A stretch of 6,742 nucleotides of DNA, taken from NCBI GenBank assembly GCA_002394125.1, contig DGSY01000038.1, positions 223 to 6,964 of the forward strand, read 5' to 3'. A model generated the notes under the pieces. The model made no database searches, was not told where the DNA came from, and saw nothing but the letters and a program-made list of their open reading frames with translations. Made by a program: the position numbers and the translations under genes. This DNA comes from Ruminococcus sp. UBA4350. GTDB lineage: Bacteria > Bacillota > Clostridia > Oscillospirales > Ruminococcaceae. Of this stretch, positions 1-5,725 are shown piece by piece (positions within the stretch are counted from its first letter, which is position 1; the number at the start of each line of letters is the position of its first letter).

Positions 1-1
1 C

Positions 2-2902
2 ATCGGCGGTCTCGACCGCTACACCGCCGGCGACCTGACGATCGCCAACAAATCAACAAAGGAATATAAGGACAGAGACTGGGATCACTACCGCAATCAC
101 ACGATCGGCTTTGTCTTTCAGACATACAACCTCATCCCGCATCAGACCGTTCTCTCCAATGTCGAGCTGGCGCTGACGCTCTCCGGCATCTCCAAATCCG
201 AGCGCCGCGAGCGCGCCAAGAAGATGCTCGAAAAGGTCGGACTCGGCGACCAGATCTACAAGAAGCCGAATCAGATGTCCGGCGGCCAGATGCAGCGAGT
301 CGCGATTGCCCGTGCGCTCATCAACGATCCGGAGATCCTGCTCGCGGATGAGCCGACCGGCGCACTCGATACCGAGACCAGCGTGCAGATCATGGATCTG
401 CTCAAGGAGATTGCAAAGGATCGCCTTGTCATTATGGTCACACACAATCCGGAGCTTGCGGAGCAGTATGCAACGCGCATTATCCGCCTGCTCGACGGCA
501 AGATCCAGAGCGATTCCATGCCCTATGACGAGGAGACCGCCGTCAAGGACCGGCAGGCGATTCTCGATGCCGCTGCCAAGGAGCAGGACGGCAAAAAGAA
601 AAAGGATAAGCGCGTCTCCATGAGCACGGCAACCGCCTTCTCGCTCTCGCTGAACAATCTGCTGACGAAAAAGGCGCGGACGATCCTCACCTCCTTTGCG
701 GGCAGTATCGGCATCATCGGCATCTCGCTGATCCTGTCGCTCTCCGACGGCTTCCAGACCTATATCAATACGGTGCAGGAAAATACGCTTTCCTCCTACC
801 CGCTGACCATTCTTTCGCAGTCGGTCGATCTCTCCGGACTGGTCGAGAATATCTCCGGTCAGGCAGAGCATAAGGATGAGCATCCGCTCGACAAGGTCTA
901 TCACTCCGGTCAGAGCGCAGAACTGATCAACGCGATGGTCTCCGAGGTCAAGCAGAATGACATGAAGCAATTCAAGAAGTACATCGAAGATCATTCCGAT
1001 GAACTGAAGAATTACAACATCGAATATTCCTACAACATTCAGCCGCAGGTCTATCTTGCGGATACAACGGACGATATCACGCCCGTCAACCCGAACCCGC
1101 TGGTCAATGCCTATTACGATATGCTCGGCTACGACCTGAACGGCATGGCCACCTCCTATACGGGCATCATGCAGGCCAGCACGAACGGCATGGATGTCTG
1201 GACGCTGATCTACGGCGACCGCGCTCTGCTCGATCAGCAGTACGATGTCATCAGCGGCCACTGGCCGGAGAACATGAATGAAGCGATCCTCGTCGTCGAT
1301 GACTACAACGAGATCAACGGCATGACGCTCTACGGTCTCGGCCTGCACGATCCGGATGAGATCTCCGGTATGTTTGAGGATATCATGTCCGGCAAGGGCA
1401 TCGAAGCGAGATCCGAGAGCTTCGATTACAAGGATCTCGAAAATATGCAGTTCCGCGTGATCCTCAACACCGATTGCTATGAATTCGACGAGGCGGAAAA
1501 CTGCTGGAAGGACCGCACACGCGATAAAGATTATATGGCGGAGAAAATCGAGAACGGCGTACCCGTTCAGATCTCCGGTATCGTGCGGAAGAAGTCCGGC
1601 TCGGTCGCCGGTGCGCTGATGCCCGGAACGATCTGCTATACGCAGGAGCTTGTCGATTATCTGCTCGACGAAATCGCGGATACCGAGATCGTCAAGGCAC
1701 AGCAGGATGATCCCGAAATCGACATCTTTACAGGCTATGAATTCGAGGATCATGAAGACGTCACGATCGACGATGTATACAAATATCTCGACAACATGAG
1801 CGAAGCGGAATTTGCACAGCTTCAGGTGATGTTCTCCAATATGTACGGCAATTCGATCAAGCCGGAGGATGTGCTCGACAGTCTCAATTCCATGAGCGAT
1901 GAGGAGCTGACAAATGCCGTTGCGCCGGTCATGCTCGAAGGCATCACGCTCGACGATGCAAAGGCATTTGCGAAAACAAAGGAAGGTCAGGGCGCGCTGC
2001 TGATGATGCTCGCGGAGCAGGCCGGCACCGATCCCGATCCGAAGATGCTTCAGGGGCTGGAGGACGATCAGCTGCTTGAACTCTATAAGGGCATGATGGA
2101 ATCCCAGCTGACGGCGGACGCGATCCGCAAGCAGCTCGGCGATATGACCGAGGAGCAGATCTCCCAGCTCACGCAGTCGCTCAATCCCGCAAGAGACCGC
2201 GAAAGCATGAAGGCGGCGCTCGCGACAATGGATGAAGATATGCTGCTCAAAATCTTCAAGGAGCAGATCCTTGCGCAGTCCACGGACAACACCTATGACG
2301 GCAACCTGCAAAAGCTCGGCCTGCGCGATCCGGATTCGCCGAACGCGATCCAGATCTACTCCGAGAGCTTTGAGGCAAAGGAAAAGTTCGAGGATTTCAT
2401 CAAGCGCTACAACGATGAGCAGACCGACGAGGATGCCGGTATCGAATACACCGACTATATCGGCATTCTGCTCCGCTCCGTGACGAAGATCATCAACATG
2501 GTCTCCTATGTGCTGATCGGATTCGTTTCGATCTCGCTGGTCGTTTCGTCGATCATGATCGGCATTATCACCTATATCTCCGTGCTCGAACGCACCAAGG
2601 AGATCGGTATTCTCCGCTCGATCGGTGCTTCCAAGCGCGATATCAGCCGTGTGTTTAATGCGGAAACATTCATCGTCGGACTGGTCGCCGGTCTGATCGG
2701 CGTGGCGATTACGATGCTGCTCGATATCCCGATCAATATGATCATCGAGAAAGCCTCCGGCGCACCGGATATCGCATTCCTGCGGCCGGTCTACGCTGCG
2801 ATTCTGGTTGCGATCTCGGTTCTGCTGACTTTGATCGCGGGCATTATCCCGTCGAAGCTCGCTGCAAAGAAGGATCCCGTCATCGCTCTGCGCACAGAGT
2901 GA
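2..2902 (+). CDS. ABC transporter, fused ATPase and FtsX/MacB-type permease (5' partial)
   Basis: The reading frame is open from the left edge, so the start codon and Walker A loop are off-window; 966 residues are visible. Counting from base 2, the ATPase part shows a Q-loop (FVFQTYNLIP, residues 37-46), a signature MSGGQMQR (92-99), Walker B and D-loop (ILLADEPTGALD, 112-123) and the switch His in MVTHN (H148), so the visible half looks catalytically intact. A charged linker (about 180-208) leads to a first membrane helix (about 227-249). An outer domain of roughly 570 residues follows, then three membrane helices (about 829-855, 890-912, 931-950). The stretch ERTKEIGILRSIGASKRDI after helix 2 is typical of FtsX-like permeases. 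This one-chain ATPase plus four-helix layout is that of MacB-like transporters, which couple ATP hydrolysis to work on the outer face (export or mechanotransmission) rather than carrying substrate through a channel. The outer domain is much larger than in MacB. The substrate cannot be told from the sequence, and no two-component system is adjacent in the window. Confidence 0.93.
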   Translation: MGGLDRYTAGDLTIANKSTKEYKDRDWDHYRNHTIGFVFQTYNLIPHQTVLSNVELALTLSGISKSERRERAKKMLEKVGLGDQIYKKPNQMSGGQMQRVAIARALINDPEILLADEPTGALDTETSVQIMDLLKEIAKDRLVIMVTHNPELAEQYATRIIRLLDGKIQSDSMPYDEETAVKDRQAILDAAAKEQDGKKKKDKRVSMSTATAFSLSLNNLLTKKARTILTSFAGSIGIIGISLILSLSDGFQTYINTVQENTLSSYPLTILSQSVDLSGLVENISGQAEHKDEHPLDKVYHSGQSAELINAMVSEVKQNDMKQFKKYIEDHSDELKNYNIEYSYNIQPQVYLADTTDDITPVNPNPLVNAYYDMLGYDLNGMATSYTGIMQASTNGMDVWTLIYGDRALLDQQYDVISGHWPENMNEAILVVDDYNEINGMTLYGLGLHDPDEISGMFEDIMSGKGIEARSESFDYKDLENMQFRVILNTDCYEFDEAENCWKDRTRDKDYMAEKIENGVPVQISGIVRKKSGSVAGALMPGTICYTQELVDYLLDEIADTEIVKAQQDDPEIDIFTGYEFEDHEDVTIDDVYKYLDNMSEAEFAQLQVMFSNMYGNSIKPEDVLDSLNSMSDEELTNAVAPVMLEGITLDDAKAFAKTKEGQGALLMMLAEQAGTDPDPKMLQGLEDDQLLELYKGMMESQLTADAIRKQLGDMTEEQISQLTQSLNPARDRESMKAALATMDEDMLLKIFKEQILAQSTDNTYDGNLQKLGLRDPDSPNAIQIYSESFEAKEKFEDFIKRYNDEQTDEDAGIEYTDYIGILLRSVTKIINMVSYVLIGFVSISLVVSSIMIGIITYISVLERTKEIGILRSIGASKRDISRVFNAETFIVGLVAGLIGVAITMLLDIPINMIIEKASGAPDIAFLRPVYAAILVAISVLLTLIAGIIPSKLAAKKDPVIALRTE
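1787..2257 (+). repeat. Degenerate helical motif repeated five times in the ABC transporter outer domain
   Basis: Five similar protein segments lie in the outer domain: LDNMSEAEFAQL (from base 1787), LNSMSDEELTNA (1883), LQGLEDDQLLEL (2048), LGDMTEEQISQL (2135) and LATMDEDMLLKI (2219). The shared pattern is L-x-x-[ML]-[ST/acidic]-[ED]-x-[EQM]-[LIF], with a turn followed by an acidic helix start. Spacings are 32, 55, 29 and 28 residues, so the unit is about 30 residues with one copy possibly lost or too diverged to see. The similarity is at the protein level only; the DNA copies differ. I infer a small helical-repeat array, possibly a binding or stalk element. The family is not recognised. Confidence 0.6.
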
Positions 2903-2914
2903 TCACAAAAACAA

Positions 2915-2953
2915 ACGCCGCAGCATTCCCGTAAATGCAGGATGCTGCGGCGT
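2915..2953 (-). terminator. Hairpin with 12-bp stem; T-tract on the minus strand
   Basis: ACGCCGCAGCAT (2915-2926) and ATGCTGCGGCGT (2942-2953) form a perfect 12-bp GC-rich stem around a 15-base loop. It begins 12 bases after the stop of the ABC transporter, which suggests a terminator for that gene. Reading +, however, the stem is followed by AATTCATAAT, with no T-run. Reading -, it is followed by TTGTTTTTG, a usable T-tract. Structurally it therefore suits leftward transcripts better, such as readthrough from the glycohydrolase gene. On the + strand it may be a weak terminator or a 3'-end stabiliser that lets some transcription continue into the ACT gene 24 bases further on. Confidence 0.7.
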
Positions 2954-2965
2954 AATTCATAATAT

Positions 2966-2970
2966 GGAGG
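2966..2970 (+). promoter_or_regulatory. Ribosome binding site of the ACT-domain gene
   Basis: GGAGG lies 7 bases upstream of the ATG at 2978 and fixes that start. No convincing -35/-10 pair is visible in the 75 bases between the ABC transporter stop and this gene; the hairpin takes up most of it. Confidence 0.85.
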
Positions 2971-2977
2971 AATCACA

Positions 2978-3343
2978 ATGACACTGAAAAAGCTGCCCTA
3001 TGATCTCACCGTCTGCAAGCTGACAGATATCCGCGATATCGACCTGAACGCGGAATTCTTCTTCATCGGCAAAACCGATGAGGAGCTGTCACTCGTCTGC
3101 AAGACCGAGGACACGCCCGCCCATACCACCGACCGCGACGATCACTGGAAGGGCTTCCGCATTGAGGGCGTGCTTGATTTTTCGCTGATCGGCATTCTCT
3201 CACGGATCTCCTGCGTCCTCGCGGCGCAGAAAATCGGTATCTTCGCCGTCTCCACCTATAACACAGACTATATTCTCGTCAAGGACGAAAACTTTGCACG
3301 TGCTGTCGATGCGCTGACCGAGGCGGGCTATATCGTTGTATGA
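2978..3343 (+). CDS. Small ACT-domain protein
   Basis: This 121-residue soluble protein has no signal peptide or membrane helix. Residues about 64-118 match the ACT fold as seen in the ACT_7/CASTOR-like group: a strand (GVLDFSLIG), a helix (ILSRISCVLAAQKI), strands (GIFAVSTYNTDYILV) and a closing helix (ENFARAVDALTEAGY). The first 60 residues look like a second, more diverged ACT-like half. ACT domains usually bind amino acids or other small ligands and act as regulatory modules, often as dimers. This one is not attached to an enzyme, so its ligand and target are unknown. It may act as a free-standing sensor; this is inference. It could be co-transcribed with the ABC transporter upstream if the intervening hairpin is leaky. 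Its stop codon lies 6 bases from the stop of the convergent glycohydrolase gene, so its own transcript must run into that gene before any terminator. Confidence 0.85.
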   Translation: MTLKKLPYDLTVCKLTDIRDIDLNAEFFFIGKTDEELSLVCKTEDTPAHTTDRDDHWKGFRIEGVLDFSLIGILSRISCVLAAQKIGIFAVSTYNTDYILVKDENFARAVDALTEAGYIVV

Positions 3344-3349
3344 CCGCGT

Positions 3350-4144
3350 TCAGCCGAATGTCTTTTTGAATGCAAGATAGTTTTTGCTGTCCGGTTTGCC
3401 GTAGATTGCAAAGATGACTGTATCAAAATATGCGCCGAGGCCGTCCTCCAGCAGTGCGCGTCTGAAATGACTGGAGACCGCCTGCGGATCGTTGCCGAAT
3501 GCGCCGCAGCCCCATGCGCCCAGCACAAGCTCGCGGATCCCGCGCTGCGCCGCAAACCGCAGCATGATGCTGATGCGGCGGTACATCGCCTCACCGATCT
3601 TGCCGGCGGACGCAAAAACGGCTGCTCCGCGGCGGTTCGGCGCCGGAACCGTCATGACCGAGATCTGCGCCGTCTCCGGGAGGAAATTGCAGGCACCGTC
3701 GCGGAAAACCGTGACCTCCGGCGAGAACAGCATATAGTCCGATTCGACCGCAGAAGGATGCGTATTGTTGTAGCCGTACATTTCGCGCGCGGCCTGCGAT
3801 GTGATCGAGGCAAAGAGCGTGCTGCACCGGCAGATCGCCTCCTCCTGTGCATTCGCACCGAGCATAAAGCCGCCGCCCGCATGATGGGCATTCGCGAAAT
3901 TCATCACGAGCGGATGCCGGAGCTTCAGCGCCGCCGAGATCGAATCGTCCGTTGTCACCGTGATCGTACAGGGCGATCCCGCCTCCGGCAGCGGCGCTTC
4001 CAGCAGCGCTGCACCGGCCTCCGGCGAGATGACCTCCACCGCTGTAAAATCGTTCTCCGGCAGCCGCACCGTGCGGCCTTCATACGAATACGCGCCTGCC
4101 TTGATGACGGCAAGCGTCTCCTTTGCGATCGCAATATTGCCCAT
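3350..4144 (-). CDS. Microbial-type poly(ADP-ribose) glycohydrolase (DUF2263/TIGR02452-like)
   Basis: The 264-residue protein carries the bacterial PARG signature GGG-x7-QEE: G90-G92 and Q100-E102 (GGGFMLGANAQEE), with a preceding NFANAHHAG segment (83-90). The second Glu (E102) is the expected catalytic residue in this family. A macrodomain-type phosphate-binding loop is seen at LGAWGCGAFGND (208-219). Length and layout fit the stand-alone microbial PARG family. Known members remove ADP-ribose chains from proteins by cutting ribose-ribose bonds. The protein is cytosolic, with no signal peptide. The start at 4144 is supported by AAAGGAGG just upstream. No ADP-ribosyltransferase or NAD-related gene is visible in the window, so the substrate in this organism is unknown. 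It lies downstream of the acylation genes on the same strand, but a hairpin separates them. I see no clear promoter in the 63-base gap. Confidence 0.88.
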   Translation of the reverse strand: MGNIAIAKETLAVIKAGAYSYEGRTVRLPENDFTAVEVISPEAGAALLEAPLPEAGSPCTITVTTDDSISAALKLRHPLVMNFANAHHAGGGFMLGANAQEEAICRCSTLFASITSQAAREMYGYNNTHPSAVESDYMLFSPEVTVFRDGACNFLPETAQISVMTVPAPNRRGAAVFASAGKIGEAMYRRISIMLRFAAQRGIRELVLGAWGCGAFGNDPQAVSSHFRRALLEDGLGAYFDTVIFAIYGKPDSKNYLAFKKTFG

Positions 4145-4149
4145 AAAAA

Positions 4150-4157
4150 CCTCCTTT
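4150..4157 (-). promoter_or_regulatory. Ribosome binding site of the glycohydrolase gene
   Basis: On the minus strand AAAGGAGG ends 5 bases before the ATG at 4144. It is a strong site and supports this start. Confidence 0.85.
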
Positions 4158-4170
4158 GCATATTTACAGC

Positions 4171-4202
4171 AATCTCCGATGAACCGAAATTCATCGGAGA
4201 TT
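4171..4202 (+). terminator. Hairpin with 13-bp stem; T-tracts on the plus strand
   Basis: AATCTCCGATGAA (4171-4183) and TTCATCGGAGATT (4190-4202) form a perfect 13-bp stem with a 6-base loop (CCGAAA). Reading +, it runs straight into TTTTTCGTTATTTTTT, a classic intrinsic terminator. Yet no + strand gene lies immediately upstream; the nearest + gene is the ACT gene ending at 3343. Reading -, it follows the small membrane protein gene by 5 bases, but the tail is GCTGTAAATA, poor in T. It may act in both directions, with the stronger form on the + strand. It sits between the stop of one minus-strand gene (4208) and the start of the next (4144). Confidence 0.75.
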
Positions 4203-4207
4203 TTTCG

Positions 4208-4441
4208 TTATTTTTTCCGGATCCGCTCCTCGATCTTCGCAAACAGCGGACGGATCACCACATAAACAAACATACTGACAGCCGCGTAATCCACCAGCAG
4301 AATCAGAATCCGCAGGATCCACGAATGCACCACACGGCGCAGCAGCAGATAGATCGTCAGAAACAGGATCACAAAGATGATGAGCTGGATCAGCGATGAG
4401 ATCTTTGCGATGCGGTCCTGCTGCGGCAGCTTGATTGCCAT
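4208..4441 (-). CDS. Small two-helix membrane protein, unrecognised
   Basis: This 77-residue protein has a short polar N-terminus (MAIKLPQQDRIAKI), two hydrophobic helices (about 14-34 and 40-64) joined by a short basic turn (RRVVHS), and a charged tail (KIEERIRKK). The positive charges place both ends most likely in the cytoplasm. I do not recognise the family. Its start lies 17 bases after the stop of the SGNH gene on the same strand, so the two are almost certainly co-transcribed. The upstream GGTGAGG is close to the ATG (2 bases if GAGG pairs, 6 if AGGTG pairs), so initiation may be modest or coupled to the gene before. By position it could be an accessory subunit of the acylation machinery or a small regulator of it; this is inference from context only. 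Its last codons overlap the T-rich tail of the neighbouring hairpin read on the other strand. Confidence 0.75.
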   Translation of the reverse strand: MAIKLPQQDRIAKISSLIQLIIFVILFLTIYLLLRRVVHSWILRILILLVDYAAVSMFVYVVIRPLFAKIEERIRKK

Positions 4442-4458
4442 ATCCTCACCTGCCCTGC

Positions 4459-5706
4459 TTATTTCACGACTGCATTCTTGCGAATGAAGTCTGCCCAGTT
4501 CGCATACTGGTTCGCATAGGGATGCGTGCCGTCACTCGTATATTCAGCGGTCAGGCAGCCGTTCGCATCGTCGAACACCGGATTGACATCAATATAATAT
4601 ACCTTGTCGTTATCGGCAAGCTGCGCGAGACCGGCATTGAAGCTGTTGATGACCGTATTGTTAACGAGCGCATCGCTGTTGTGACGGGTAGCCGAAACAT
4701 GGAGATTCGCTTCGATGATGATGACCGCATTCGGCTGCGCCTGCTGGATACGGGCGATCAGGTTTTTGAAATTGTTCATCGTCGTATTGAGATCATTGCC
4801 CAGCTCGTTGATGCCGAGCATGATGTAGACCTTCGTAAACTGCTTCATCGCAAGCGCATCCGCAAAGCTCATGCCCTCAGTACCCGGCACCTCGCTGATC
4901 GCCTCGTCGATCTTATAGGTCGCAAGGCCGACGGTCGCAAAGTAGGTCGCGCCTTCGATCGGGCCGAAGCAGGCCTGTCCGACGGTTCTCGAATCGCCGA
5001 TGAACAGCGCGTCATTGAAGTAGCCGTCCGGCGCATTGACCGGGAATCCCTTTGCGGGAGCGGCCGCTTCGGTCGTGACGGCTTCCGTCTGCGCGGCGGC
5101 ATCATCGGTCACAGCCTGTGTCTGCGTCGATGCATCGGCACCGCCGGCAGTCGGCGGATAGGTCTCGAAATGGACTTCTGCGGTTGCCTCGGTCGTCGTG
5201 ACGGTCGTGGTCTCGGCGGTCGTCGTTGTGACCTCTGCCGTCGTCGTGACGCCGACCTCCGCGACGGAAGCCTGATTCTCCTGCGTATTCTTCGTAGTAT
5301 CCTTATTCCAGAAGAAGATCTTGCCGACGATCAGGAACAGCGCGATCACGGCGACTGCCGCGACCGAGCGGATGATCGTCTGCTTTCTTGCGGCATCGCT
5401 TCTCTGCGGGGTATTCGACGCGCTGCGTGTCGGTGCGGCTGCACGCGCGCCCTCCGGACGCTCACGGCGTACCGGACGCTCTGCGCCATCGGCAGCCCTG
5501 CGTGTACGCTGTGCATCATCGGTACGCGGTCTGCGCGGACGCTCACCGTCTGCCGTTCTCCGCGGGCGCTCGCCGTTTGCTGCTCTCTGCGGGCGTTCGC
5601 CGTTTACCGGTCTCTGCGGACGCGCACCGTTTGCAGAAGCCTTCTTCCGCGGACGCTCTCCGTCTGCGGGTCTGCGGCGATTGCGTTCCGGTTGATTTTC
5701 ACTCAT
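4459..5706 (-). CDS. Membrane-anchored SGNH/GDSL hydrolase or acetyltransferase with Arg-rich cytoplasmic tail
   Basis: The 415-residue protein has four parts. Residues 1-110 are low-complexity and very basic (28 Arg, 3 Lys against 15 acidic residues by hand count), built from GERPRR-like repeats. One membrane helix spans about 111-133. A Thr/Ala/Glu-rich linker (about 137-220, with runs such as VTTTTAETTTVTTTEA) resembles wall-spanning linkers. The SGNH domain covers about 225-415. Catalytic blocks are present: FIGDSRTVG with nucleophile Ser239, a glycine at TVG (260), GIN with Asn300, and DGTHP with Asp392 and His395. The positive-inside rule puts the tail in the cytoplasm and the enzyme outside. 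SGNH proteins beside an MBOAT gene usually transfer acetyl groups to, or remove them from, exported polysaccharides; which applies here cannot be told. The MBOAT gene ends 19 bases upstream, and GAGGAGG 7 bases before the ATG supports the start. No cleavable signal peptide is seen. Confidence 0.9.
   Translation of the reverse strand: MSENQPERNRRRPADGERPRKKASANGARPQRPVNGERPQRAANGERPRRTADGERPRRPRTDDAQRTRRAADGAERPVRRERPEGARAAAPTRSASNTPQRSDAARKQTIIRSVAAVAVIALFLIVGKIFFWNKDTTKNTQENQASVAEVGVTTTAEVTTTTAETTTVTTTEATAEVHFETYPPTAGGADASTQTQAVTDDAAAQTEAVTTEAAAPAKGFPVNAPDGYFNDALFIGDSRTVGQACFGPIEGATYFATVGLATYKIDEAISEVPGTEGMSFADALAMKQFTKVYIMLGINELGNDLNTTMNNFKNLIARIQQAQPNAVIIIEANLHVSATRHNSDALVNNTVINSFNAGLAQLADNDKVYYIDVNPVFDDANGCLTAEYTSDGTHPYANQYANWADFIRKNAVVK
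5531..5671 (-). repeat. Imperfect 27-bp tandem repeat encoding the GERPRR tail
   Basis: Five head-to-tail units occupy 5531-5557, 5558-5584, 5585-5611, 5612-5644 and 5645-5671. Four are 27 bp and one is 33 bp, so every unit keeps the reading frame. Units 2 and 3 differ at 5 of 27 positions by eye. On the + strand the shared core is CTCYGCGGRCGCTCRCCGTT. Each unit encodes nine residues of the form (A/V)(N/D)GERP(R/Q)R(A/T) (eleven in the 33-bp unit). More diverged copies probably continue to about 5452. Because units are multiples of three, copy number could change by slippage without breaking the gene. Confidence 0.8.
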
Positions 5707-5713
5707 TTTGATT

Positions 5714-5720
5714 CCTCCTC
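5714..5720 (-). promoter_or_regulatory. Ribosome binding site of the SGNH gene
   Basis: On the minus strand GAGGAGG lies 7 bases before the ATG at 5706, within the 19-base gap after the MBOAT stop. It decides the SGNH start and supports co-transcription with the MBOAT gene. Confidence 0.88.
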
Positions 5721-5725
5721 AATCA

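Noticed and set aside
224..226. ATG as the start of the ABC transporter.
   Set aside because: The same frame is open to base 2, and the upstream codons encode the ATPase Q-loop, so this Met is internal.
53..2311. A 752-codon open frame on the minus strand opposite the ABC transporter.
   Set aside because: It is rich in His, Arg, Ile and Asp runs with no recognisable domain, and lies wholly antisense to a clear ABC ATPase-permease. GC-ending codons suppress stops in this antisense frame.
2..2902. BceAB-type antimicrobial peptide detoxification transporter.
   Set aside because: BceB permeases have ten helices and a separate ATPase; this protein has a fused ATPase and about four helices, with no sensor kinase nearby.
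3350..4144. DarTG-type toxin-antitoxin module with the macrodomain as antitoxin.
   Set aside because: No DarT-like toxin gene is adjacent, and the GGG-x7-QEE signature points to the PARG family rather than DarG.
4145..4207. A promoter for the PARG gene (TAAATAT-like box near 4160).
   Set aside because: The box is too close to the ribosome binding site, and the matching -35 position falls inside the hairpin with no good hexamer.
3467..4399. A 310-codon open frame on the plus strand across the PARG and small membrane protein genes.
   Set aside because: Its Arg/Asp/His-rich composition shows no domain, and it opposes two genes supported by motifs, ribosome binding sites or membrane helices.
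5531..5671. CRISPR-like array of 27-bp repeats.
   Set aside because: The units are contiguous with no unique spacers, are imperfect, and lie in frame inside a coding sequence.
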